Source: Trichobilharzia regenti
Taxonomy: Eukaryota; Platyhelminthes; Trematoda; Strigeidida; Schistosomatidae
NCBI GenBank assembly: GCA_944472135.2
Contig: OX235270.1
Coordinates: 44,950,352 to 45,014,351, forward strand
DNA length: 64,000 bases
Reading direction: 5' to 3'
How positions within the stretch are numbered: the first letter of the stretch is position 1; each line of letters begins with the position of its first letter. A model generated the notes under the pieces. The model was not told the origin of the DNA. It worked only from the letters and a program-made list of their open reading frames with translations, and did not search any database. Shown here in pieces: positions 35,969 through 46,035 of the stretch. Made by a program: the position numbers and the translations under genes.

Positions 35969-37127
35969 AATGCAAAATATATATGTATAAATAAGTGTAT
36001 CTCAGATTAATAGATATTTGATACTGCTGTTATATAATGTATAACTTCGTACGCATGTTGATGACGTTGAGAAATAATGAGTAGAAGTATTTAGGTATAA
36101 TTTTTAAATCATATGAAAACCTGCGACATACCCAAAGGAATTTTTTCAAACCCATTATGGTTTATACCCAGTAGATACTTACATGACAGATGGAAATTTT
36201 CACTAAAGTGCTCTTAATTTCATATTCGGAGATGCTTTATTGTTATCAAAAATGATTAAACACAAAGTGCAGCTAAAATAACCACAGACGAAAACCCTTA
36301 TCAACACACAATTTTTTTAAAAATAAAAAGCAAGCTGAAGGCATGATTGTATTAAAAACAGTTGAGCATATAAACGGGGAAAAAAGGCAATATGATATGT
36401 TATAAATATGGAGTCAGTTAAACAAAACTAAGTTTCATTATCATATATGCTGTCGATAAAGCCACTATTATCAATAAAAAAAATATCAAGAGGGTTAGAA
36501 CGAAAATTTTCCTTCCTGTTATGCTTATTACACATAATACCAGAATAACGCATTTTCATAATAAATTGAATTATGTTGTAGCACAACTTCCTCAGAAATA
36601 ATTTTAACTTAAAACAATCGCTAACAAGTGCTGGATATTTTTTTTTTCGCAGCTATGCAGTTTATAAGAAGTTGAAGTAATTTTACACTTCAGCTGTTTT
36701 GTAGTCACTGGTATTCGAAAACGTACAAAGGATTTTGGATTGCAGTTAAAAAGTTGACATAAAGAATTTAACAGAAGTCGCTCTTTATTTAATTAATCAT
36801 GTAGCGATGGTAATTTCTCTTTGTGTGGATACAGTGCTAAGTTTTTTAAAGGATGACGCATGAAGTTCTCAACATAAAATGAAAGCACTGCATTTAAAAA
36901 TTATGCAGTTTGCTAATTGATTTTCAACATACTTTTAGAATACAGTTTTGCCTATCCCTCCACATACATATATATATATATGTACATTTCACCTTTGGTT
37001 AGGAATTAGTGCAATGTGAAGACGTATATAACAGTTAGCGATCCATCATAAGAAGCTTTTTCAATCGTTTTTTTGAGTAACATTGTCTACTGAATAAACC
37101 GCGATATTTACCAATAAAATCTGCATT
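35969..37127. other. AT-rich stretch, nothing recognised
   Basis: (TA)n run at 36967-36982. Ends in aaaatctgcatt (37116-37127), the left duplication of the palindrome insertion. Confidence 0.5.
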
Positions 37128-37340
37128 TTGATGTGGTTTTGTTCTCTGAGCTGGATGGTTAGTTTGCGAAGCTTTCATCACCTTACTGGGTGACATCTTC
37201 AGCGCATACTGCAATTTGAAGTATGCGCTGAAGATGTCACCCAGTAAGGTGATGAAAGCTTCGCAAACTAACCATCCAGCTCAGAGAACAAAACCACATC
37301 AAAATCATCCACCTGAGCTACAAATCTTCTGTATCATATC
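37128..37340. mobile_element. Fold-back element: 86-bp perfect palindrome with hammerhead-like arms
   Basis: Arms 37125-37210 and 37220-37305 are exact reverse complements around the 9-nt spacer gcaatttga. An asymmetric 35-bp piece (catccacctgagctacaaat...) follows, and the whole insert is bounded by a 12-bp repeat aaaatctgcatt (37116-37127 and 37341-37352). Each arm reads, outward, gctgaagatgtcacccagta, then aggtgatgaaagcttcgcaa. That contains CTGAAGA (CTGANGA core), a six-pair stem II (gtcacc/ggtgat), GAAA and stem III agctt ending TTC: a hammerhead-like order as at PLE ends. Confidence 0.8.
37222..37269 (+). ncRNA. Hammerhead-like motif, right arm of palindrome
   Basis: Stem I tgc/gca, core gctgaaga with one extra G, stem II gtcacc/ggtgat with loop cagtaa, GAAA, stem III around agctt, expected cleavage after TTC. 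The same motif lies on the reverse strand of the left arm (about 37161-37208). Confidence 0.5.
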
Positions 37341-37352
37341 AAAATCTGCATT

Positions 37353-38164
37353 ACATTTCAGCCCAGTAATCGGAATTTTGACAAATGCTTTGCTGCCGAA
37401 CAGTATGGATCACTCTCTAAAAAGGCATCAGTGTGTGTGTGTGTGTGTGAAACCTGACTGAAATTATCTTAAAAGCAAGTAGGTTTCCAGTCTTCGTAAC
37501 CACAGAAAATTCTTTCAGAATTTCCTAGATGTCTAATACTAAAAATTTGCACACGTTACAAGGTCTTTATCATTAAGTTCTTGATAAAAATTTGTTTAAA
37601 TTCACAAGGAATATAAAACATGAGCTATCCTCATTTTCAACTCCTTTTGTGAAGTAGGAGAAATATTAAATATTTTGTCTTTTATCCAGCTGAACGGTTG
37701 GTAAATGGATAATCACTACATATAATCACAGCGACAGTAAGTAAAAACAGTGAGGTGCATAATTTTAACCATGCTAACAGCTACGGCTCTACAGACTTAT
37801 CGAATGCGATGCTATCAGTCTCAAATGAAACCCTAAAATAATATATTTTGAAACATTCGATTACGTCAGAAATCTAAACTGAAGACATGTGTAGGGACTC
37901 TTGGTACTTAAAAAAAGCGGGTACTGAGATAACGGTACGCTCTTATTTGAAATTTGTACTTTTTTATGAGAATGGTCAGTTGAAGAACCGACCTTAATTA
38001 AACTTTGTAATCTGAATGTTTTATTTTTCAAAACCTTGAAGCTCAGAACCAATATGTACGTTATCAGACAAGTGAAATGAAATCGCATAAATGAAATCCC
38101 AAAGTACACAGTTATACATAAAAGTAGAATTTGAAGGAATTTAATTTAAATATACTAGGGGAAA
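37353..38164. other. AT-rich stretch with a short GT run
   Basis: (GT)n at 37431-37447. A reverse 82-codon frame at 37861-38109 is not recognised. Confidence 0.4.
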
Positions 38165-38490
38165 AGACATTTGAGTAAATTTATTTTGATAAGGTCTCAT
38201 AATGTTATACAGTAATATTTACTGATGACGTAGATGCCTTATAAGGTCTTTTAGCCTACAGAGATTGTCCCTGATTGAGTTTGTAGGTTTGAATGTCATC
38301 CTAATTCCTGCTTCATTGAGAATCCTGCGTAGGGTCACAGATGTCCTATCCTTGTATGGTAAAACTGTAGATGCCTTATATTCTCTCCTATTTATGTTGT
38401 AATTATTAGTTTTCCTATTATTTTTATTTCGCGTTTGGCCTTTTCTTATCTTCTTAATTAATTTTATAGGACAAATATTTGATACCAACG
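38165..38490 (-). pseudogene. P3 left arm: inverted PLE fragment, unsplit counterpart
   Basis: Reverse-strand frame 38219-38488 reads KLIKKIRKGQTRNKNNRKTN...REYKAST..., then LRRILNEAGIRMTFKPTNSI and DNLCRLKD. This is the segment before the GIY-YIG domain of a second PLE type, also present forward at 38690-39670. It ends with the terminal sequence tactgatgacg (about 38219-38228) and taaggtctcataatgttata, shared in inverted orientation with 40125-40180. The region holding ttacaacataaataggagag is uninterrupted here, whereas the forward copy is split there by S1. Confidence 0.8.
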
Positions 38491-38689
38491 CTTACTCTCT
38501 CTCTGTTTTATTGCATCATTTAGGTCTTTTCTTGTACTACTGCTCGGTTTGTTAGACACTTAAATAAGCTTGCTTTAACAGTTAACGGATGAGATGAATT
38601 AAAGTTCAAATATATGTTTGAATGCGTCGTTTTTTTACAAACGCTAGTGTACAGTTTACCATCTTTTATTCGTTAACATCAAATAACTA
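38491..38689. other. Spacer of the P3 inverted pair
   Basis: Unrecognised sequence between the inverted arms. Confidence 0.4.
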
Positions 38690-38756
38690 TCCCATAAAAT
38701 TCATGAGAAAGATTAGAAAAGGCCAAACGCGAAAACAAAATAATAGGGAAACTAAT

Positions 38757-38768
38757 AATTACAACATA
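38757..38768. repeat. Target-site duplication of the S1 insertion in P3
   Basis: aattacaacata occurs here and at 39516-39527, and once only in the unsplit P3 arm (complement, about 38399-38410). Confidence 0.9.
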
Positions 38769-38817
38769 TTTCTTCATGAGCTGACATTAGTTAGAGAACC
38801 ATCGGAAAACCTGGGAG

Positions 38818-38866
38818 TACTGGACAGCTGTTTCGTCCTAGTTTGGGACTCTTCATCAGTACGCAC
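38818..38866 (-). ncRNA. S1 hammerhead-like block, reverse copy
   Basis: Reverse complement of gcgtactgatgaagagtccc and following; same perfect gtactg/cagtac stem I and ATGAAGAG core as the forward copy at 39385. Confidence 0.7.
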
Positions 38867-39384
38867 CCACCGGGATTCGAACCCAGGACCTTCTGGTTAC
38901 AAGGCGAGCTCGTATACCATTAAGCCACTGGGACCCGATCCAATGGCCCATGAATTCTAACTTCTGCCAATTCACGACATAGCGCGACCGTTAGCCAATG
39001 TCTTCGGCGAGTATTTGCCCTCACATCCGACCAGCTGCACCTTACTGGTCACGACTTCCCACTGGAACCTAGGTAACTACCTACCTGAATAGGGCCAGTC
39101 GCCAGTGAGCATCTCATTGGTATTCAAGTGTTGGTTTGTAGGGATTTGATTGATTTCAGGATTTCTTCATGAGCTGACATTAGTTAGGGAAGTCGTGACC
39201 AGTAGGGTGCAGCTGGTCGGGTGTGAGGACAAATACTCGCCGAAGACATTGGCTAGCGGTCGCGATATGTCGTGAATTGGCAGAAGTTGGAATTCAAGGA
39301 CCATTGGATCGGGTCCCAGTGGCTTAATGGTATACGAGCTCGCCTTGTAACCAGAAGGTCCTGGGTTCGAATCCCGGTGGGTGC

Positions 39385-39433
39385 GTACTGATGAAGAGTC
39401 CCAAACTAGGACGAAACAGCTGTCCAGTACTCC
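39385..39433 (+). ncRNA. S1 hammerhead-like block, forward copy
   Basis: Stem I gtactg/cagtac, core ATGAAGAG (A instead of C3), stem II tcccaaactagga, CGAAA, cag/ctg stem III, GTC. Confidence 0.7.
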
Positions 39434-40193
39434 CAGGTTTTCCGATGGTTCTCTAACTAATGTCAGCTCATGATGAAATCCTGAAACCAATCAAATCCCT
39501 ACAAACCAACACTTGAATTACAACATAAATAGGAGAGAATATAAGGCATCTACAGTTTAGCCACATAGGGAGGACACATTTGAGATCCTGCCTAGGATTC
39601 TCAACAAAGCAGGAGTTGGAGTGGCATTCAAACCTACAAACTCATTCGGGGACAAGCTCTGTAGGGTAAAGCACCCATATAACTCAGTAAGACAAAATAA
39701 TATGATTTACAAAATACCTTGTAGTGACTATAAGTTAGGTCAACTACATAGGTCAAACTAATAGGTCGGAGGTAGTCAGATTATCGGAACATAAGAATTT
39801 AGCTAAGGTAATAATGGTTGACCCTAAGAAGATAGGTAATTTAGAAAAGAAGCTCAGCGAGCAAACATTAACACACAACCACACAACAGGTTGGGAGAGG
39901 GTTAAAACTCTAAGAAGTAATATAGGTAGGTGGAGAGAAATGTTGATTATTGAATCCTTGCTCATCGAGTCTACACCCAACACGCTCAATAGGAATGACT
40001 CACCACTCATACCGGAAATGTGGAAAATACTACTACCAATCAAGACAAGCGATGAATTGAATTATATAAACGAAGTTAGAAAGTTGTGTGAGTACCTTGA
40101 TAGAATTATGAGCAATAAATTGTGCTCGAAACGTCATCAGTAAATACTGTATAACGTTGTGAGACTTTATCAAGGTAAATTTTAGCTTTAGTG

Positions 40194-40206
40194 AAATTAT
40201 AGTCTA
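40194..40206. repeat. Target-site duplication of P4
   Basis: aaattatagtcta here and at 41642-41654. Confidence 0.85.
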
Positions 40207-40244
40207 ATCACCGAAAATACCCATTGAGTCATGAAGAAAATAAG

Positions 40245-40308
40245 AGACAGATTCAGCGAAGAAAATTTTCTTTATCGACGAAATCATCTTCAGAGGCTGT
40301 ACAGTCGT
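40245..40308 (-). ncRNA. Hammerhead-like motif at P4 3' end
   Basis: Reverse strand: stem I cagc/gctg, CTGAAGA core (preceded by extra ct), stem II gatttcgtc, then gataaa where GAAA is expected, palindromic stem III aagaaaattttctt, TTC before gctg. One inserted base breaks the GAAA box. Confidence 0.55.
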
Positions 40309-40668
40309 ATTTATACTTAGAAAAATGTATAGTGGTCTATTATTGAGTAATAGGGGGGGGGTGACATAATTGATGTTATTAATCATAAGTGGCTTTAGAA
40401 GTGAAAGTTAAAAGTTGTAAATTACCTGGTACTCAACGGAACAAAGATAGAAGTTAGAAAAGGTTAAAATTGCTCTTGAGTGAGAATAAAGTTATTAGAG
40501 TGTCAATTTAACAAGTGTGAAGAGGGTGTGAAAATATACAAAAGGCGCATATGAGAGTGATAATAGTGAATTAATTATTAAAGCAACAGCAAACTAAAAG
40601 TAAAATTTAAAAGAAAAGAAAGAATCAAAATTTAAAAATTTTTTTACAGGGAACGGTTAGTAAGGAGG

Positions 40669-41055
40669 TTAGGACCAAGGCAGAATAAGAGAATGGACAA
40701 ACTTTTTCTGTATACAAAGTTCAGGGTTGTATTGATGTATTACCAGCGCCTCCGCCATAAACAAAAGCCGAAACCTGACGCCCTTTGTACTTTTTGTTTT
40801 CACTTTGTAGATGATCTTGAAAGACGACTCTGGTGGAGCTACGTGGCCTGAGTCCACCAAATGCTCGAGAATTGAGCTAGTAATTGCCTTGCATTGTCCC
40901 TTTGCTAACCATGCCGGATAATGATCAGAGATGCGTTTGGAAAGCGTGAGCTTTGCGCGGCCAATATAACTAGCCCCATACGAGCAGGTGAATTTATAGA
41001 CACACATTGAGATGGCCCAAAGCGACAGTTTATCCTTCACACATCTGTTGATCAT
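40669..41055 (-). pseudogene. P4 GIY-YIG endonuclease domain, intact frame
   Basis: 128-codon stretch. CVYKFTC then GASYIGRAKLTLSKRISDHY gives the GIY-YIG core with conserved Arg and the Glu/His region (here D-H). HLVDSGH, FKIIYKVKTK, RFRLLFMAEALVIHQYN and the conserved end CIQKKFVHSLILPW follow. Closest in the window to P1. In life it nicks the target DNA for the fused RT. It is separated by about 85 bp with a frame break from the preceding block (41142-41447), so the element is not translatable as a whole. Confidence 0.9.
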
Positions 41056-41141
41056 TTGTCGACTGTAGAAATTGATACGTAGCTCAGCCGTAAAGAAAGC
41101 TTTCCTCAGTGATCTGCATAAGCGATTCTTCAGGATCTCAG

Positions 41142-41639
41142 CTACGTATCACCTTTAAATTCAACACTCATAAAGAGCAGTTTCTTCGGCACTGTCTGCA
41201 TTCTTTCAGGCTTTTCCCCTAACTTCATATTTTCCTCGACAAATCTTGGGGGATATCTGTTCTCTATGAGGACTTGTCGGAGTCGCCCCAGTTCCTCATC
41301 GATTGTATCACTTGAACATGTCCTCCTTATTCTTGAGGATAGGGAATGGATCAGATTTCTTTTTCTTCTCAAAAACCTAGCTATGGAAATTTGTATACTA
41401 ACCATTCCATGTTGGTTTCCTGTAGATCGATCTCTGAAGACAACCATCAGATGTTCTATTTAGAAAAACATCCAAAAAAGCAATTACAAGTTAATCTCTG
41501 ATTCCGACGTGAACTTGATGGTATGATGGCAGCTGCTGAACTCTTTAGTTATCGATTCGATGTCGGTATTGTCGTCACATATAATGAAAGTATCATCCAT
41601 GTATCTTTGGTAGAGATAGAAACTGTCGATAGTAGGCCG
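41142..41639 (-). pseudogene. P4 RT C-terminal part with YMDD
   Basis: From the right: YLYQRYMDDTFIICDDNTDI (about 41550-41612; motif C YMDD where P1 has YVDD), SCHHTIKFTSESE, then after stops RSTGNQHGM and FLRRKRNLIHSLSSRIRR, CSSDTIDEELGRLRQVLIEN and RYPPRFVEENMKL (41230-41380). PKKLLFMSVEFKGDT follows at the left. Motifs A and LPKTHK lie beyond the 5' truncation. Dead copy. Confidence 0.85.
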
Positions 41640-41654
41640 TAAAATTATAGTCTA

Positions 41655-42454
41655 CCACAGCGCACAAGTTCTATTCTCATATCAAAAGGCATCTGAATTA
41701 AATAGTTTACCATTTGTTTTTGTTACATAAAAAAAATCATTAAAATTTACTCGGACAAATTTTCTAATTGCTGAGGCAGATTTTCTAATCACCACCGAAT
41801 CAGATCCGCACTACAACCCCCTCTGTGAAGGTGTATACATCAGCTGTATAAATTAAAATCTAATTGCAAACACTTATCGTTCTTATCATATGTACTAGGT
41901 TCTTCCGTTGAAACTGAATTAATCGGATGATGTCTATAATATTTAATCTATATTTCGATAATTCTGCGCATTTATTCAGTAATTTTCCTCTCTAAGTTAA
42001 TTTTGTAATATAAATACGAAACAGAAACATACAGATGTCGCCGTATGTTTTTATTTTGACTGTGATGATTACAAAAACAAAATGTTTCTAAATATTATGT
42101 CTACAGAGCATTAATACATGTCAAGCAGAGTCAAACGGCAGTCTAATCGAATCTACTCTTAATGAATCTTTCATATAAATCAAATGGAAAGTAATTTAGC
42201 AATTTTTATACATAATGCAGTAAATAAGTTAGTAAACATAAAATATGGATTCCTACATGATATATAGTGTGTAATAAACTTGTTTCAGAAAACAGTACAG
42301 TAACAACCATTTTTCAATATGTTTTTATTTGTTAGCAACAACCAGTTGAAATGAAACTAATGCCAGACTAGGTAAATAGATACATTTTAAACCAAGATCT
42401 TCTCTAGAATATTCATTACACGGTTTATGATGCAAATATATCTTAAAAGTTATT
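41655..42454. other. AT-rich stretch, nothing recognised
   Basis: No open frame or repeat recognised. Confidence 0.5.
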
Positions 42455-44352
42455 ATTATTATTTCCTTACGTCCTGGGTGTGAAACATATGGCTTTAACA
42501 ACACATCTCCACTTTGTTCTGTCTTCTCCCATCTTCAGCTGCCTAGCTACATGATTCACCAAATTCTCTCATCTCTTCCTCACACGATCTCCTCCATGTC
42601 ACCCTAGCACCGACCACCCACTTGTCTCTTCCCGCTTGGATTTCACTCTAGCGTTGGCCTAGCGTCCGACGTCATTCGGTGGCCTCCTAAATGTTTGCTC
42701 GATCCATCTTTACTTAGGCGGTCGGCCTTTGGTTTGTTTGTTCCAATAGTTTCTTGTTGCTCATCCTTTATGGTCACTTGATCTTCCGTATGGAGCCAGC
42801 TAGAGAAGGTGGCAGCTGTTGATGACAGTCTGCAACACGCTGTTGGAAATTCTTTTTCGTGGCACGCAATGCAAGTTTCTGACCCACAAATAAGAAATAA
42901 ATGACTTAGCCTTTGTGCTCAAAATCCGAACCTTTTTCCTTATGCAGGCTGAGTGAAGCAAAAGATTTCCAAATTGGTTTCAGGTTGATGAAGGAGTATC
43001 TTGCCTTTCCGATTTCGACTGGCTTTGACAACCTCGTCCGTGTCATTGGCCAGTAGTTGAGACGATGCTTCCTAGATAAATGAAGGAAGTAACCTCTGTT
43101 AAATCTCTCCCACTGATGGTGATTGGTGCTGGTTGTTGTTGCTGTTGATTGGTTATCTTCATCACGTCCGTCTTCCATATGTTTACCTGCAGTCCTGTCT
43201 TCACAACCTGCCTCTTCAGCCAGTTGCTGGTTTTCGCTTGCAATTCTTCGGGTTTGTGTGGCATTAGACATATGTCATCCGCGAAATCAAGATCTTTTGG
43301 AGTCTTCTTATCTGTGGTCCAGCGTATTCCTGACTCTTCGCCCCCAACTGTCTGACGCATTATCCAGTCGAGCACCACAATTAAGAATATCATTGGCGAT
43401 AATAGGCAGTGAGCTTGCCTTACTCCTTTATGAGCTTCAAACGCCTCTCTGCGTTAACCGTTGTGGACCACCCGATACGTGGCATTGTAGTGTAGCAGTT
43501 GAATTAGGTTGATAAAGACTCGAACACTGCACACAGTATTGTCAAAGTGGTTTCCAAATTACTTCTCGGTCTACGCTGTCTCGTGAAAGCCTTTTCGAAG
43601 TCGATGAAGTTGAAGTGGGGAGAAGTTTGACTGAGATTCTATGCTTTGTTCTGTGATGACGATGCGTAGAGTTGCAATATGATCAGCACATGATTTTCCT
43701 TTCCTGAATTCAGATTGTTCCGGTGGAGGTGGGACTAGCAGAGTTTTGTATCTAGTGCATCCTTTATTCTCTCCAGGATGATGCGACTTAGTATTTTATT
43801 TGCTTTGGGTGGACAAGAGCATTATTCCACGCCAGTTCTTGCACCGTGAGTTCTAAGTTGCCCTTCTTTGGTAGTTTGACGAGGTAGCACCTTTCCTTCC
43901 CTCCAAACCTTTCGCAGTAATGGAATGAGAATATCTACAGTAATCTCTGAGGCCGTCTTCAATGCTTCGGGAGGAATTCAGTTCGGTCCAGCCACCTTAC
44001 GGGACTTCGGCAGCTTAATCGCATTCACGATTTCTTCTTTCGTTGGTGTCCACTGGCAGACAGTTCTGTGTTTGCTATTGGTGATATTTCTGGGCCAGTT
44101 GCCGGTGGTGGTCGATTCAAGAGTCCTTTGAAGTGATCAGAACATTATCAGATTTGTTTCTCCTCCTTGGTGATCACATTCTCTTGATCATCTTTAATTG
44201 GTTTCATCATCTAAGTTGATCTCTTCTCGGATAAAAACTTGGTTATCTGATGTTTCTTTTGCCTGTGGCCTGTTCTGCTTCAGTCAGTAGCCAATGTGTC
44301 GTAGAATTGTCACTTATCTATTTCAGCACTCTTCTTAACTTCTTTCTTTATT

Positions 44353-44386
44353 TAGTGCGGTGCAGTGTAGTGCAGTGCGGTGTAGA
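44353..44386. repeat. Short GCAGTGTA-like degenerate tandem repeat
   Basis: gtgcggtgcagtgtagtgca and the following bases form a short imperfect 5-mer array inside R5. Confidence 0.5.
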
Positions 44387-44579
44387 TTACTGACTGACAT
44401 TGTTGTCATTCCACATCCATTCAATCTGCAGTCTTAAATACCCCGTACTTCGCATCTCTTTGGCTACCTGGGTAGCTTTCCAGTATGCTTCGTACATTGT
44501 ACGGATATTCCACGTACCCATTCTTACTCTTGCTTTCACTGAGAGAAGACACTTCAGCTGGCTGACTGGCTTTCCGAAG

Positions 44580-44584
44580 GCCGG
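44580..44584. repeat. 5-bp target-site duplication of the LTR element
   Basis: gccgg, repeated at 48570-48574. A 5-bp TSD is usual for LTR retroelements. Confidence 0.9.
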
Positions 44585-44953
44585 TGTCAATGGAGTTGAA
44601 GATTGAACGATCAATTCTTGGTTGTTTGCTCAAAATCAACTTCCTCGATTTTCGCGGAGGCATCAATACGACAGTCATCGTCTCATCGGTCGCTGTTCAG
44701 AAAGAAGATTGAAACATCGTCAGAAGTAACATAACGATTTATTATTGTAATATTTGTTTACAGACCTTAGTTGCTTAGTTCGTTTATTCCTTTTATATGT
44801 TGGTGTAACAATACAGAAATATCAAACGGCAGATCGGTGTTTTGGTTTTTGCGTCCGTTATAACTAAGCGTTTCTGAGAAATCTTCTAAGAACAGCGTGG
44901 GCCCGAGCGTAGCGAGAGCTGGGCATTAACGGTTTATGAGACGGTATCTGACA
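44585..44953 (+). repeat. 5' LTR, 369 bp
   Basis: tgtcaatggagttgaagatt to gacggtatctgaca. Identical to the 3' LTR except gagaaatct here versus gagatatct there (about 44880 and 48496). Confidence 0.97.
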
Positions 44954-44961
44954 GTTTCTGA

Positions 44962-46035
44962 CGATGGAAACAGATCTGGCGGATTGAAACAGTTGGTGAA
45001 AGTTTGGATAGTCGCCGTTCATCTTTCCTGGTGCCGGTCAAGTCCTCTTTGAACAAGCAATATCTGGAACTTTTTGGAATTGGGTCAAGTTCAACAATGC
45101 CTGGGTCAAAGAAGGGACAGAGTGTCTTGGATGCAAACAGGAAAGTAAGTCATGGTGACTTGTCTGTTAATTGTAACGATGTGTCTGATGTTAAACATGA
45201 TATGGTTGATGTTACTGTTTCGCCGTTCAGGGATAATAGGAACATCAAACTCCCTAAATTTGAACCACGGTGTTTTGATGGAAACCCGGCTGATTATTTA
45301 CAATTTGTAAAGGAGTTTGAGATCATGTTGAGTGGTTTTTTATTAAATGATGAATTGAAATTGATGTATTTGATGAGATATTGCACTGGAGATGCTGCAA
45401 GAGCTATACAGTGTTGTAAGTTTATGAAGCCAAAGGAGGGCTACGATGAGGCTATGAGCATATTACGCCAAAGGTTTGGAAGACCCTCGATGATTGCAGG
45501 GAAATTATTCGAGGCTGTTGAGGGTAATGGTGGTCAATTACAGGATGACTCCCAGGCACTCACTGAGTTTTTAGATAATTTGCTAATTTACAAGAATGGA
45601 ATGATTTCGATGAATCGCATGAGTGACCTCAACTCGAGTTTTATACTAGAAGTAATAGCAAGACGTCTACCTACTCGACTGCAAAGGAAGTGGGTGAAGA
45701 TAAGCTCCCGTATGGAGGATGAGGGTATCGAGCCAAAGTTTGATGATATCCTGAAACTGGTAAATACTAGTGTCAATCAATCTATGAGCAAGTTCGCCAG
45801 TCTGTTAGATCTCACCCCTAGAATAGAGCAGTCTGAGGGTAAAACGCACTCATTGATGACGAATAAGCCTCAGAGAGGTGGATATCGAGAAGGCTCCATG
45901 ATGTCTAGTAATGCATATAGACCTAGTGAGTGTAACAGGTTTCGTAGTACATCCTCAACAGATAAGTTACAAGATGCAAGACAAACACGGTTTGTTTACA
46001 CGTGTGCAAGAGGTGCATACAGAAGTGAACTGTGA
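44962..46035 (+). CDS. BEL/Pao-type gag-like protein (DUF1759)
   Basis: Frame open from 44962; first ATG at 45097, giving 312 residues to the stop at 46033-46035. DUF1759, the capsid-like domain of BEL/Pao gag, lies at about residues 50-200 from that Met: LPKFEPRCFDGNPADYLQFV, YLMRYCTGDAARAI, YDEAMSILRQRFGRP and RLPTRLQRKWV appear in the family's order. Gag would form the element's particle in the cytoplasm and package its RNA. The C-terminal 60 residues are Ser/Arg-rich. A zinc knuckle is not complete in this frame: VYTCARGAYRSEL then stop, while the next frame supplies a Cys two codons on. A frameshift-split knuckle is one reading; simple decay is another. Confidence 0.9.
   Translation, partial: RWKQIWRIETVGESLDSRRSSFLVPVKSSLNKQYLELFGIGSSSTMPGSKKGQSVLDANRKVSHGDLSVNCNDVSDVKHDMVDVTVSPFRDNRNIKLPKFEPRCFDGNPADYLQFVKEFEIMLSGFLLNDELKLMYLMRYCTGDAARAIQCCKFMKPKEGYDEAMSILRQRFGRPSMIAGKLFEAVEGNGGQLQDDSQALTEFLDNLLIYKNGMISMNRMSDLNSSFILEVIARRLPTRLQRKWVKISSRMEDEGIEPKFDDILKLVNTSVNQSMSKFASLLDLTPRIEQSEGKTHSLMTNKPQRGGYREGSMMSSNAYRPSECNRFRSTSSTDKLQDARQTRFVYTCARGAYRSEL

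Larger units (their letters stand above)
38769..39515 (+). mobile_element. S1 insertion: inverted full unit plus forward 0.8 unit
   Basis: 747 bp inserted into P3. 38769-39188 is a reverse-strand copy covering slightly more than one unit: the string tttcttcatgagctgacatt occurs at both 38769 and 39162, period 393. 39189-39515 is a forward copy from mid-body through head (ggcttaatggtatacgagc; B box gggttcgaatccc at about 39362), hammerhead-like block (39381-39433) and tail. The outer 12-bp TSD and the unsplit P3 arm show that both parts arrived together, as in 5' inversion during target-primed reverse transcription. Confidence 0.95.
38690..40190 (+). pseudogene. P3 right arm: PLE linker and GIY-YIG nuclease, split by S1
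   Basis: Continues across the S1 insertion (38769-39515). RKGQTRKQNNRETNNYN lies before it; RRILNKAGVGVAFKPTNSF and GDKLCRVKHPYNSVRQNNMI at 39590-39715 lie after it. The nuclease domain: MIYKIPCSDYK (first half, about 39702), then after a one-base frame change NYIGQTNRSEVVRLSEHKN (39742-39798; YIG plus Arg..Glu-His). KTLRSNIGRWREMLIIESLL follows to 40030. The shift between the two halves and upstream stops make it a pseudogene. The 3' end is tgctcgaaacgtcatcagta...actttatcaag, the same terminus as P5. Confidence 0.85.
40207..41641 (-). mobile_element. P4: 5'-truncated PLE with 13-bp TSD
   Basis: Reverse-strand PLE related to P1, inserted immediately beyond the P3 terminus. The right (5') end cuts into the RT just before motif C. 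The left end holds the 3' terminal sequence with a hammerhead-like motif. Bounded exactly by aaattatagtcta. Confidence 0.9.
42455..44584 (-). pseudogene. R5: near-complete RTE-type LINE, split by the LTR element
   Basis: Reverse strand, 5' end on the right. The start of the APE nuclease is visible near 44460-44550: VRMGTWNIRTMYEA..KATQVAKEM (the GTWNVRTM block opens the nuclease of SR2-type elements). Most of the nuclease is deleted. RT blocks: IDFEKAF (about 43600; motif A), LDFADDICLMPHKPEELQ (about 43255-43310; intact FADD catalytic motif), KTGLQVNIWKTDVMKI and GRDLTEVTSFIYLGSIVST to about 43070. C-terminal blocks and a diverged LINE tail follow to 42455. Many frame breaks. Its right-hand continuation is at 48575 onward. 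Confidence 0.85.

Noticed and set aside
38622..39490. Two open frames of 107-112 codons with a shared peptide
   Set aside because: Translation of the S1 hammerhead/tRNA region; repeat-derived, not a protein family.
43123..43512. 129-codon forward open frame
   Set aside because: Antisense to the R5 RT domain (FADD block on the other strand).
44962..44990. Primer-binding site of the LTR element (tggaaacagatct or tggcggattg)
   Set aside because: Both begin TGG but lie 11-23 nt from the LTR, and I could not match either to a tRNA 3' end with confidence.
45004..45096. Start of the gag-like ORF at TTG 45004
   Set aside because: TTG starts are not expected in animal genes; the first in-frame ATG is 45097.
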